Source: Eutrigla gurnardus
Lineage: Eukaryota; Chordata; Actinopteri; Perciformes; Triglidae
Direction of reading: 5' to 3'
Length of the DNA stretch: 64,000 nt
Assembly: GCA_963514095.1 (NCBI GenBank)
Contig: OY741266.1
Coordinates: 7,034,522 to 7,098,521 of the forward strand
Part shown: positions 21,297-32,697 of the stretch, one piece after another
Position numbering within the stretch: the stretch's first letter is position 1
Layout of the letters: each line of letters opens with the position of its first letter
Program-made: the position numbers and the translations under genes
The notes under the pieces: generated by a model
Database searches by the model: none
The model's input: only the letters and a program-made list of their open reading frames with translations
What the model was told of the DNA's origin: nothing

Positions 21297-22522
21297 AGAG
21301 AGAGTGGATTGGGAAGGGGGGCGGTGGGGGGAGTGGCCCCCTTGGTTTTACATCCCTGCACTGCTCTGCAGTTGCTTATCACCCTGTTTCAATAATTCCC
21401 AACCACAAACCAATGAAATAGTGTTAAGTTGGGATATGTTTGGGTATAGTAAATTTAATTAATTGTTGACAGATGTAAATTAGTTGTTAGATATTTTGTA
21501 TCGGCCTATTCATGTTCCTACGTGTGTGTCATAGACCCTGTTCCCCTGGCCTGTGATTGGTTCAGTAGCCTAGTAGTTGTGATTGTTTGGTCGCTGTCAT
21601 GGTGATGAAGCCGGCTAGTTAAGAAAGTAAACACTGAAAAGTACGTCTCCGTTTCTCCGTTTGATTGTCCTGTGTACCTGGCTGAGCATCAAGAAGACAT
21701 ACCACCACAACGAACCCGAAATTCACAGAAGAATCTTTTATTTTAAATCACATCAAACAGTCGCACCAATCAATTGTAAAGTGTCTGCATGGAGCAGACC
21801 TGCTGACAGAATGTGCAGCTGACAGTGACGATTTCCTCATCGCTAAACCTGTGCCACCATCTGATCTGATCCTCCCTCGTTCGTGAGGACGGGTCTCCTG
21901 GACATTCTTTGTGCTTTTCCTATCTTCATTTCTAACCGGCTCCTTTTTAGTTTTTTATCGGTGCCTGATCTGGTGCGTGCGCGCTCGCCCCCGGTCGGCA
22001 TAAAAAAATGAATGTTAAAAACAATATCTCGTGAGAAAAAAATAGACTTGTCGCGAAGACAATGAAATGGAAACATTGTAATAATACCTGCGACCACGCT
22101 CTATAACAGCTGTAAAAGCTGTACCGCTATACTTATTTTCCCTTGGTTATGGAAGGAAAAAAAAGTCAACTTTTAAAAATTGGAAAGTGAAATCAGTGGA
22201 AAAAAAATGCCGAGGACATGACCTCGGTGTCCTCAATGGTAGCTACGGCCTTGTGTGTGAGTGTGTCAAACAAATAAATCAAACGTATGGAGAGCCTTAT
22301 CTAGACACCACACCAGTCCAGGTGCCTCATGAAGAGGATGAACCTCCCATGACCTGGAACCTGAAAAGAAAAGCAGAGAAGCAGAAAACAAAGAGGCACC
22401 TAGACACAACCTTACAAAAACAGAGGTGAGACCATAAAAACTTCAAAGAATGAAAATTGCTGACTTTTTTTTACAGACTCTGTGCCTTTTCTACAACTTC
22501 TCCGTGTAAAAATATTTGAGAA
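21293..22522. other. Intergenic, no gene seen
   Basis: No domain, splice pattern or repeat boundary that I could support. The short open frames (for example 22187-22429 and 21843-22097) are low-complexity and lack homology that I recognise. Confidence 0.35.
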
Positions 22523-22983
22523 GTCTAGGTACAGTGGTTTTTGATGTGGACCTTGTCCAATGTGATCTACATGCTGAAAAAACAGTATAATGTGCCTTTA
22601 TAATAGAATAAAGTTTTCACAAATCAGAGACTGTGTTTTTATGAATCTTCAGGGTCTGTACATTAATCCAGTCCAGATTCGAGGGGTCTAGGTACAGTGG
22701 TTTTTGATCTGGACCTGGTCTAATGTGGTCTACATGCTGAAAAAACTGTGAAATGTGTCTTTATTGCATTTTCACAAATAGAATAAAGGTTTCACAAATC
22801 TGAGACTGTGTTATAATGAAGGTTTAGCCTCTGTAGGATAATCTAGTCCAGATTTGAGATGTCTAGGCACAGTGGTTTTTGATCTGGACCTGGTCTAATG
22901 AGGTCTTGGTATAAAACAAAAACAGCGAAATCTCCCCTTTAGCATTTTCACAAATAAAATAAAAGTTTCACAGATACAATAGT
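22523..22983. repeat. Tandem repeat, period 163-175 bp, about 2.7 copies
   Basis: Copies start with gtctaggtacagtggttttt at 22523, 22686 and (one change) 22861. Each contains tgatctggacctggtctaat and a ttttcacaaat...ataaa segment. The third copy is truncated. Copies are about 80% identical by eye. Confidence 0.85.
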
Positions 22984-23383
22984 AGGTGTCAGGCAAAGCT
23001 GATGTCTTACCTAAAATGTCTAAAAAGTTTTCACGTCAAGAAGTGTCACAAAAAACAGTCAATCAGTGGATAAACAGTCGCACTGCACAATAAGTTAATT
23101 TCGCCTTAACTTTCCCCTTAAGTGCAGAGTCGAAGGCTGGCGAATCGGAAGCCAACTTCAGCGTCGTCTTTCTTTCTTAACTCTTATGAAGCAACTGCAG
23201 CTGTATAACTTCCCGAGGGATTATTAAAGTGTTCTGATTCTGATTTCCACAGATATTTGCGAACAAATATAAATGAGAATGTGGTGAAACTACAGATGGC
23301 CTACAGATAATGTCTAACAGGATGTCACTTTTTCTATGACTTCTTGTCAATTCCTCGAAGGCCGATTCTTTCTATTTCTGGTA

Positions 23384-23979
23384 CATGGGACCTCAAAATG
23401 AAATGTAAAATGTATTCCTATGGCTAGATCAGAAATTATTTTCTGGTCCCGTTTGAATTCACATATGTTGTTTTGTGGTTTTTAAAGATAATTTTCATGC
23501 AAAAGAAAACGATGATTCATGGCGAAGAAGTTTGATAATGGTAGGTTTTGTGTGAGGCCGCTTTGTGAACTACAGCTCTTCGCTGCTCTCGACGCGAATG
23601 ATATCCGTCAGTTTGAGCCAGAGATTCCTCGTCTTCTCATCGGACGGGAACCGAAAGCATGAACAGTCGTACCTGCTGGAACGGAACATTCAGGAACAAA
23701 ACACACCGGCATCTTTGTTTGATCGGCACTGAATCGCTGTGAGAAAGGGTGATGACGTGATGCACATACGCGTCATGTAGTCTTTCTCATTGTGTTTTCT
23801 CTACAGCCTTAAACTGAACAATTGCACAATAAACGGTCAAACTCTTGACGTGAAAAAATATAATTTAAATCCACAAACAACATATTTCTAATTCAGGGCA
23901 TATGACGACTGGGACCAGCAAATAATTATATTATCTGCATTGAGACCCATACATTTTTTACGATCTCAGAGGTCCCATG
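23384..23979. mobile_element. Inverted-repeat element (MITE), about 0.6 kb
   Basis: The ends are catgggacctc at 23384 and its exact complement gaggtcccatg at 23969-23979. Beyond that the arms match imperfectly for about 100 bp, sharing tggtccc, acatatgttgttt/aacaacatatttct and aaaatgtat. No coding content or clear target duplication was seen. Confidence 0.5.
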
Positions 23980-24055
23980 GGAGTCTAGCCGAAGGGGCGG
24001 GACTTCGCCACTCTATGGAAACTGTCCCACTGGACCGCAGCTTTAGGCTCCGCCT

Positions 24056-24105
24056 CCTGCTGCTGCCGCCCGCTGCTGCCGCCCGCTGCTGCTGCCCGCC
24101 CGCTC
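24056..24105. repeat. CTGCTGCCGCCCG minisatellite
   Basis: Three to four copies of a 13-bp CTGCTGCCGCCCG-like unit in a GC-rich patch. Confidence 0.7.
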
Positions 24106-24813
24106 TCATCCACTTTCCAGGCGAGGCGCAGTTCAACTCGAACAAAGCTAATAGTGTTGTTAGTCAAGTGACTTGAGAATTATTATTGTGCCTTTAATGG
24201 AATTTGATCTTCTGCTTTAATATTCTAGTTGATCATTATTTAGTCAAGCAAGCAGAATGTTAACACTAAAACAAATCTTCTTCATCACTTTTTAGTCTCT
24301 CCTGTTTTGTAACTTACTTTTGTTGTCTTCTTTGCAGCTCTGTATTTAGTATTTTTGCTGTTTGTTTTCTTTAATGGTAGTGTTTTGAGCCCTCAGTCAC
24401 CGTAACAAACAATCAAAGAAGGAACAGGAAAGATTTCACAGACACACTTGGGTAAAAATAAAAGAGTGGAGGTATGTGAGTGATGATAATCAGTTAGCAG
24501 ATAATGTCTGTCACCTCTCGGCTGGTTTAATAACATTAACTGTCCACTGGGGGCAGAGTTTCTCAGCGTTTGACACTTCTGAATCTGTACAAATCTGTTG
24601 TAATGTTGTGTTCATACCAATCGCAAAGAAAAAATGTTCCTGTGCCGCAGTTGCATACAAAGTCAATGCAAAGACTTGAATCAACATTAAATTGTCCTTT
24701 CCTGTATTTGCTTCAGTTAAAATATGCATGATGACTTCTTAATAAAGAAGTTATTGAGTCATGAGTCATGCTTCCAGAGGACAAACAGATAAGACCAGGA
24801 ACTGACTGTACTG

Positions 24814-24817
<4 letters not shown>

Positions 24818-24878
<61 letters not shown>
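24818..24878. repeat. (GT)n microsatellite
   Basis: About 30 GT units. The sequence on either side (24106-24817 and 24879-25860) shows no gene or recognised repeat. Confidence 0.95.
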
Positions 24879-24879
<1 letters not shown>

Positions 24880-25860
24880 CATGACATTAAATTAAATGTC
24901 TGCTGTGTGATTGTATTGACTCTAAACAGCTGGATGACTCGCCTCTCTCCCTCTCTTTACAGCTGCTTTCTGTCTGCTAGACTTGTTGTTTCAGGAGGTT
25001 TAGATGTAAAAGCAGCCAGCAGCTGAAGGTCATGCTTTCTGACTTGATGTGTTACAACGAACCCCCCTGAGATTTAACTGATTTTATTTCCAGGTTGAGT
25101 AAACGATTCAATGATGCATGAACACACACAGATGGAAGTGTTGTGTTAAGAAAGACTCCAGGTCAGTCATATTTGTTTTTGTGTTGTCTACCTGAGGAGA
25201 TCATTTTAAAAGTAAATTTTAACCTATTTTCCTATCGTTTTGTTACCTGTATTCTGGACCCTGATGGGCAGTTTTGTTGTTGTTGACAGTGTTGGAAGTT
25301 TTCACCATATTACAATAAATCTCTCTGGTTGTTGTCCGTCAGATGACAGACATTAAGGTTAATTCCAGACTTCCTGTTGTGGGTCCAGGTCTCTGGATTT
25401 CACCTTCTCTGAGTGGAAAATCACTGCTGTGAAGGTTACACACGTTATGTGGGGGTGACACTTATCCCAGCATTCCTGCCTTCCTGCCGTTAGCTGTTAG
25501 CCGTTATCTCCCCCACGTGTCAGCAGGGACGAGGAGCTGCTGAATGGCCCCAGGCCCAGGAGACCTTGTATGGCCATGGCCCGCTTGGAGAGGGATGATA
25601 AGCAGCTTGCAACCAGCAATGCGGCCATGTTTAGAGCAATGTCTGTTTCTGTTAAATTTAGAGCAGTTATCGGATGCAGCTCTCCCTCCTGAACGCACTC
25701 TCTTCTTCTTCTGCTGCCGCTGCATCAGGACCAGACGTGAGTAACGGATCACAGAAGGGACAAAACCAGGTGCCGATTTCACTGGGTTTGTTTATCAGCT
25801 GTGGAGGAGATGCTGTTGCTGCTGTGATGGATGGGATGAAATGATACAGTTGTCGTAACA

Positions 25861-26975
25861 CTGTAGTAGTGTTGTTGTAAAACTGAAGTAGTGTTGTGGT
25901 AACATTGCAGTAGTGTTGTAGTCAAACTGTTGTAGTACTAGTGTTGTGGTAATACTGCAGTAATGTTGTAGTAACACTGTAACCGTGTGGTAAAACTGCA
26001 GTAGTGTTGATGTTAAACTGAAGTAGTGTTGTTGTAACACTGTAGTAGTGTTGTGGTAAAAGTGTTGTACTAAAACTGTAGTAGTGTTGTCGTAAGAGTG
26101 TAGTCGTGTTGTAACACTGTAGAAGTGTTACAACACTGAAGTAGTGTTGTAGTAAAACTGCTCGTGTGGTACTGCAGCAATAGTAGTAGTAATACTGTGT
26201 TAGTGTTCTCGTAATACAATAGTAGCTTTGTTGTAATACTGTGCGAGTAATACTGTAGCAGCGTTGCTGTAAAACTAAAGTAGTGTTGTAGTAACACTGC
26301 AGTAGTGTTGTAGTAAAACTGCAGTAGTGTTGTTGCAACACTGTAGTAGTGTTGTTGTAAAACTGAAGTAGTGTTGTGGTAACATTGCAGTAGTGTTGTA
26401 GTCAAACTGTTGTAGTAGTGTTGTGGTAATACTGCAGTAATGTTGTAGTAACACTGTAACCGTGTAGTAAAACTGCAGTAGTGTTGATGTTAAACTGAAG
26501 TAGTGTTGTTGTAACACTGTAGTAGTGTTGTGGTAAAAGTGTTGTACTAAAACTGTAGTAGTGTTGTCGTAAGAGTGTAGTCGTGTTGTAACACTGTAGA
26601 AGTGTTACAACACTGAAGTAGTGTTGTAGTAAAACTGCTCGTGTGGTACTGCAGCAATAGTAGTAGTAATACTGTGTTAGTGTTCTCGTAATACAATAGT
26701 AGCTTTGTTGTAATACTGTGCGAGTAATACTGTAGCAGCGTTGCTGTAAAACTAAAGTAGTGTTGTAGTAACACTGCAGTAGTGTTGTAGTAAAACTGCA
26801 GTAGTGTTGTTGCAACACTGTAGTAGTGTAGAAAAATGTTGGTAGTGTTGTACTGCAGTAATTGTAGTAGTAATACTTTATTAGTGTTCTCGTTATATGA
26901 CGTAGCTTTGTTGTAATACTGTGGTAGTAATACTGTAGCAGCATTGCTGTAATACTGTGATAGTGTTGTAGTAAT
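25861..26975. repeat. Two-level satellite (about 22-24 bp unit, 480-bp higher-order unit)
   Basis: Built from a unit like gtagtgttgtagtaaaactg, with variants. The block 25861-26340 is repeated almost perfectly at 26341-26817; I see one 3-bp indel (near 25948) and very few substitutions. A further degenerate stretch continues to about 26975. The minus strand is open in all three frames over long stretches because the unit lacks stops, giving Tyr/Thr/Leu/Gln-rich pseudo-proteins. These are not genes. Confidence 0.9.
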
Positions 26976-27240
26976 TAATTGTTGTGCTCTAGAATGTCAA
27001 AATAGAAATAGAATATCAAAAGACGCCCATTGATGCAAAACGTAGTTGCAAGCCATTAGAGGGACTGACTGGATAAATCAAATCACCCTGAATTCTCCTC
27101 TCTGGATTGCCCATTTCATATCAATGTTCTCCACTGTTTGTATCACACAATGACAATCTTCACAATGTCAGCATGTAAGCAGAAGTAATAAATTTAGCAA
27201 CAACCACAAAGCTGTCATTCTGTTTTCTAATTGTAAATGC

Positions 27241-27413
27241 CACTGATCAACCTTGGAAACATTACCATGTCAACAGCAGTAGCATGTAAACAAACCACGT
27301 TGCCCAGTTCAGCTAGCTAACATTATGACATCACTGATCAACCTTGACAACGTCAACGAAGTTATACGTAAAAAAAAACATGTTGCCCATAGTTTAGCCA
27401 GCTAACATTATGA
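27241..27413. repeat. Tandem duplication, period 91 bp
   Basis: Two copies starting cactgatcaaccttg at 27241 and 27332 and ending agctagctaacattatga / agccagctaacattatga. Confidence 0.75.
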
Positions 27414-27612
27414 GTACCACTCAATAGTTATGCAAGTATTCAATGAATTATTGGGACATATGGTAATATTCTCTCTGTGATGAAACTGTCGAAATTGCTT
27501 TCCACTGTGACTGAGAACAAACTCAACATAATAGCATTGATGTTCCAATGTGATGACTGAGGACATCGTCAGGACGTCGGTCCAGAACACACAAAACTAT
27601 TTTGACAATATG

Positions 27613-29251
27613 TGTCACGCCGGTGAGGTTTGTCTTGTCTTGGTTTTTGTCATTTCCTGTTTTATTTTGAAAGTAACTCCCCTCTCGTTCCAGGTCACTT
27701 GCCCTTCATCATGTGTTTCCTGGTCTGATGTCATCCCTGATCCCTGATTGTTTTCACCTGTTGCCCGTTATCCCTCTGTGTATTTAAGTCTGCGGCTCCC
27801 CTTGTCTTGGGCGAGTTTGTTCTGTCAGGCTTTGGGCAAGGAGGGAGGACTCAATTGCAGGGCAGAGGCAGTTAAAACAGGCTTTATTTCTAAATTAAAA
27901 AAATAACAAACAAAAGATCGCTCCAAGGGGAGGAAAAACGAGGCTACGGGCTACAAACATAAATCTACAAACATAAGACGCAAAAACACAAAGGTAGCTT
28001 GGCTCATGGCTGAATCTTGACTTGACGAAAGACGAAACGAACTCGCCCAAGACAAGGGGAGACGCAGATTTAAATACACAGACGGATAACGGGCAACAGG
28101 TGAAAACAATCGGGGATCAGGGATGACATCAGACCAGGGCTGTATTTGAAACCGCATACTACCGTACTGCCTACTACATACTGCGTTAGTATATACTGTA
28201 TACTGCGTACTGAATGTGGGATTCAGTATGCTACTTCAGCAGACCGACGCCGTTCACACCGCAGTATGCAGTATGCAAGTTTCCCAGAATGCATTTCGTG
28301 GCGACCGGCAGCGGTAGTTGTAACACAGGCGCAAAGCTGTTTTATTTCCCGCTGTAGCGCTGTTATTATGTCACTTTATTACATTTTAATATTTTTTCAT
28401 GCGAGAAAGTAACCGTTTAGATCCCCAATGTGCGGTTAGTTTACCCAAATGACGGCTGTTTAGTAATTTGCCTCGATGTTTTCGGAGAAGTGAAGCTCCG
28501 GAAGGAGCGGGTCGTCTCAGAGGCAGCAGCCCGTCTCCAGAGGTGTTCCGCCGGCCAACATGCGTCGTCGTCCCGGGGGAGACAGCAAGCCAGTTATCTT
28601 AACTGCTGTTTGTAGTGGACAGTATACAGTATAGCGCTGTCTCGGGAGCTCTGCATGTACAGAAATCACCAAATATTAATAAAAAAAAGTTTGAATTAAC
28701 AGAGTACTTTTTTTCATTTCATATGTACAACAGCCTGGATTTCTATTGTACCTATATAGCTTTCGTCACAATAATCAAGTAGCCTATGCACTGTACTTAT
28801 GTAAACAAATATAACAAATATAAACGCTGTACTGCTCCGGCGTTTTTTTGTTTGTTTTTTTTTCGTCACAGCTCCGGCGTTTGTATTCCCCTGGAAACGC
28901 TCTCTTGCTCCGTCATTACTCGATTTATCCAGGCTCCAGCGCATTGCATTGTGGGAAACAGTAGGCAGAGTAGACGGGTCGGATGCATACTGGAAATATT
29001 CTCCGAATCAGTACGACATCCGGGAACTTTTCGCATACTGCAGATTTTGCTTTTGTTTGCATACTGCATACTGCATACTACATTTTGGCCAAATCAGTAC
29101 GTACTAGCAGTATAGTATGCGGTTTCGAATACAGCCCAGGAAACACATGAGGAAGGGCAAGTGACCTGGAACGAGAGGGGAGTTACTTTCAAAATAAAAC
29201 AGGAAATGACAAGACAAAAACCAAGACAAGACAAACCTCACCGGAGTGACA
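27613..29251. mobile_element. Foldback element with about 210-bp arms and TG...CA ends
   Basis: Starts TGTCACGCCGGTGAGG at 27613 and ends with the complement (one mismatch) at 29251. It is flanked by a 5-bp duplication ATATG (27608-27612, 29252-29256). The left arm (27613 to about 27828) reappears inverted in the right part (about 28035-29251), interrupted by another element at 28139-29135. Arms contain a TATTTAAG box and end near gggcgagttt. TG/CA ends, 5-bp duplication and a TATA-like box recall an LTR, but the arms are inverted. The short unique loop (27830-28030) has no coding sequence. Confidence 0.7.
28139..29135. mobile_element. Inverted-repeat DNA element nested in the foldback arm
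   Basis: Starts GCTGTATTTGAAACCGCATA and ends with its complement (one mismatch). The duplicated target is CCAGG (28134-28138, 29136-29140), or CAG if the first G is counted in the element. The uninterrupted left arm of the host element shows the pre-insertion sequence (accaggaaac), which proves the insertion. About 1 kb, non-coding; further tracts like gtactgatttggcc/catactgc recur near its ends. Superfamily not assigned. Confidence 0.8.
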
Positions 29252-29256
29252 ATATG

Positions 29257-30112
29257 ATGTGTATGTGTCTATGATACAAACCCAAATAAGGTCTATAATA
29301 TCTCTAAGTCAGGTTAGTGCTTTTTTTATTAAACATGACAACAGACTCATAGGAATTTTTGCACTGATGTTGCTATTCAAACACATTTTGTGTTTTTAGA
29401 TTTATTTTTGTAAATCATTTTAAAGTGGTATTATTTCTTGGGCTTCTTTATTCCTCTTCAGACATCTTGGGACCATATTGGAAATAAGCACGTTATATAT
29501 TTCTATCTTTATTTATAAGATTTTTGATTCTTTGTCTCATGAAACATTAATAAAAAAATCAAATATAGAATGAACAAAAAGAATAATTTTCAGCCACTGT
29601 TGACCAATTTAGACAACTTCTTTAAAAAAAAAAAAAAAAAAAACATTGGATAAGTGAAATGAATTTAAATGTTCAGTTGAGTTGTGAGTAATTCTGTTGT
29701 TGGAGATACTGGAGATGGAGATTCAGATGGTGGAGTGAAAGTGTGGACAGAGAGAGGAGGAGGAGGAGGAGCTGGACAACTGTTGGATAGTAGTGTGGTG
29801 CTTAAGTCAGGTACTGAAGGGTTTGAGTGACGGTAGGTTTCTGATTTCCTACACAGATCTGTACCCTTAACACAGTGTGTTTTTGTATAATACTGCAAGG
29901 GAGCAGGTGGCAGTACATTTGAAGTAATATTGCAGCATGGCAGTATATGATATGGTATTGTGTTTATATGGCTTGATTGTAAAATGGTCTTTATAGTGTC
30001 AATCAAATGATGTTTAGATAAAAAAAATGTAAATAAAAAAAAATCATTTTTATACGTTTAATTTGAGAGCACAATAGTAATATGCAATACTAAGTGTGAA
30101 GAAGATGAGACA
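29257..30112. other. Intergenic, no gene seen
   Basis: AT-rich, with an A-run at 29622-29644. The minus-strand open frame at 29665-30006 is Pro/Thr/Ser-rich with no recognised domain. It is probably chance. Confidence 0.35.
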
Positions 30113-30513
30113 GTTTCTAACATCTGTTATCCTTCAGGTCAATTTGACCCCAGCAATATAAACCTTCACAAAATTAACTAGTATAATCCATTAAATAAAA
30201 CATAACCTCCCCCCTCCTAGCCCTTTATATATCCACAATACATATAAAAATAGGCAAGTCACAAAAAAATCTCTCAGTCCAAGTGGGGAGCTGAACAATG
30301 ATGACTTTCCACTTCTGGAAGTAAACACATTTTTTGTAAATGCGTCCGAAGTGTGAAAAAATATCATCATGCTAATTTTATTGTAACCTATTTGCCCCCA
30401 TTAAATTAGGAAAAGTGAATATCAATATTATCAATATTAACCCCCTTTTTAAAGATAATGAACATTGAATGGGATCAAATTGTCCCAGACGATAACAGGA
30501 GGGCTAACAGACT
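30113..30513. mobile_element. Short inverted-repeat element (MITE)
   Basis: The left end (taacatctgttatccttcag then gtcaatttgacccc) and the right end (complement of ttagccctcctgttatcgtc then tgggacaatttgat) match imperfectly as inverted repeats about 35 bp long. The ctgttatc...gtcaa-ttgaccc motif is a common fish MITE terminus. Non-coding. It lies about 370 bp upstream of the first coding exon of the exchanger gene. Confidence 0.5.
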
Positions 30514-30886
30514 TAAGGTAGAAATCTGGAGCATACCAGGGTCTTGGGTTCATTAAGATATGGTGTCAGTAGCAGTATTAGCAGTAGTAGTCTGATCATA
30601 ACTTCGAAATATGACTACAAAACTCCCTTAGTGTAATTATTAGAAACTAACCCTAACGCTTAGTTCTGATAGTGTTCATATTGTCGGCTCATATGAAAGA
30701 CTACTCGGTTCTGTTTAAGGTCCACCTTAGTCCTTTTTCTGTTCTCACTATAGTTCCTCTGTTTATCACTCTGCTTGGTCGATGACATTTAGTTTAGTGT
30801 TGCTTCCACACAGAACTCTGAGCTTTTCGTTTTCATTAATAACCACGGAAACCAGAAATACTAAAGTCTCCTTCTGTGTTTTGCAG

Positions 30887-32697
30887 GTTTAAAAGAGCTC
30901 AAGTATCACCATGAGCCAAACTGGGACCTCATCATGGTTCTCCACCTCTCAGCTACTCTTCTTTACCATCATTTCAGTTGGGCTTCCATGTTCTGCAGCA
31001 GGAGGTTCTACTCCAATCGTCATGGCCAACAATACACTCAGCAACCACACTAAATGTGGAGGAGGTAGTGTCTGTGTTGAAGGTGTTATCCTGCCAGTAT
31101 GGAAGCCAGAAAACCCAGACTTTCCTGACCGCCTAGCCAGAGCCACTATATACTTTGTGGCGTTGGTGTACATGTTCTTGGGCGTCTCCATAATCGCTGA
31201 CCGCTTTATGGCGTCCATCGAGGTCATCACCTCCCAGGAGAGACAGATCACCATCAAGAAGCCGGATGGTGAGAAGATCACCACTACGGTGCGCATTTGG
31301 AATGAAACAGTGTCCAACCTGACTCTGATGGCGCTGGGTTCTTCTGCCCCGGAAATCCTCTTGTCAGTTGTGGAGGTTTGTGGTCACAACTTTGACTCCG
31401 GTGAGCTGGGCCCCAACACCATTGTAGGAAGTGCCGCCTTCAACATGTTTGTCATCATTGGCCTTTGTGTATCCGTCATTCCTGAAGGAGAAACCAGAAA
31501 GGTGAAGCACCTCAGGGTCTTCTTCATCACAGCCGCATGGAGTGTCTTTGCATATATCTGGCTCTACCTGATCCTGGCCGTCATTTCACCAGGTGTTGTC
31601 CAGATATGGGAGGGGCTGCTCACACTCTTCTTCTTCCCCCTTTGTGTCGGATTGGCATACGTGGCCGATCGCAGACTCCTCTTCTACAAATACATGTACA
31701 AACGATACAGAGCAGGGAGACAGAAAGGAATGATCATCGAAACGGAAGGAGAACCGGAGCTTCCCTCAAAGGTTGACATCGAAATGGATGGGAAAATGCT
31801 CAACTCCGAAATAGAGGAAAAGGGGTTTGATTTAAAGGAGATGAATGAGGAGGAGGCCCGCCGAGAGGTGGCCAAGATCCTGAAGGAGCTGAAACAGAAA
31901 CATCCTGAGAAGGAGATGGAGCAGTTGATGGAGCTCACCAATTATCAAGTTTTAACCCAGCAGCAGAAAAGTCGGGCTTTCTACCGTTGCCAGGCAACCA
32001 GGATCATGACGGGAGCAGGCAACATCCTGAAGAAGCATGCCGCCGACCAAGCCAAGAGAGCCACCCACCACGACATCTGCTCAGAGGTTTCGGTGAACAG
32101 CTTTTCCTCCAAAGTGTTCTTCGACCCTGGTACCTACCAGTGTCTGGAGAACTGTGGAAGTGTAGCGCTCAACGTTGTGCGCTGCGGTGGAGACCTTACT
32201 AGCACAGTCTCAGTGGATTACCGGACTGAAGACGGCACAGCAAATGCAGACTCAGATTACCAGTTCACTGAAGGAACTATAGTGTTCAAACCAGGCGAGA
32301 CCGAAAAGGAAATCCGCATTGACATAATTGATGATGATATCTTTGAGGAAGACGAGCATTTCTTGGTTCACCTGAGCAACGTAAAGGTCATATCAGGGGG
32401 CACAAGCTCAGGCAAGTGCGAAGCAAACCACATGGATGCCCTCGCAAGTTTAGGCCTGCCGTGCACAGCCATCATCACCATCTTTGATGACGACCATGCA
32501 GGGATCTTTACATTCGAAGAGCCAGCAGTGACCGTGAGCGAGAGCATTGGGGTGATGGAGGTGAAGGTGATCCGAACCTCAGGAGCTCGCGGTGTTGTGG
32601 CTGTGCCATACAAAACCATGGATGGAACAGCTAAAGGAGGTGGCGAGGACTTTGAGGACACACATGGTGTCCTGGAGTTTGAGAACGACGAGATCCT
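30887..32697 (+). CDS. slc8a4: slc8a4 first coding exon: N-terminal membrane domain, XIP, CBD1, start of CBD2
   Basis: The acceptor ttgcag ends at 30886. The first 24 bases are 5' UTR and the ATG is at 30911. The donor GTAAGT is at 32698, leaving CT in phase 2. It encodes residues 1-595: a signal-like hydrophobic start (10-30), glycosylation-type Asn sites near 40-45, the first transmembrane segment (about 79-97), the alpha-1 repeat (NETVSNLTLMALGSSAPE, 131-148, and GPNTIVGSAAFNMF, 167-180), further membrane segments to about 255, and the basic XIP autoinhibitory stretch (RRLLFYKYMYKRYR, 254-267). Then comes CBD1 with its acidic Ca2+ site (DDDIFEEDEHF, 474-484), and CBD2 begins after DDDHAGIFTFEE (526-537). 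The single large exon is the classic NCX layout. The upstream non-coding exon(s) were not found. Confidence 0.95.

Noticed and set aside
21156..21421. Open frames across the (GT)n tract, and likewise at 38813-39123
   Set aside because: Poly-Val/Cys or Thr/His repeats from dinucleotide arrays.
25795..26944. Several long minus-strand frames rich in Tyr, Thr, Leu and Gln
   Set aside because: They follow the satellite unit in all three frames and show no domain or splice logic; repeat artefacts.
25861..26975. CRISPR-like regular repeats
   Set aside because: The units are contiguous without unique spacers, in a vertebrate genome; an ordinary satellite.
28714..29115. Possible small genes within 28139-29135
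   Set aside because: No conserved domain; the interval is fully explained as a non-autonomous inverted-repeat element.
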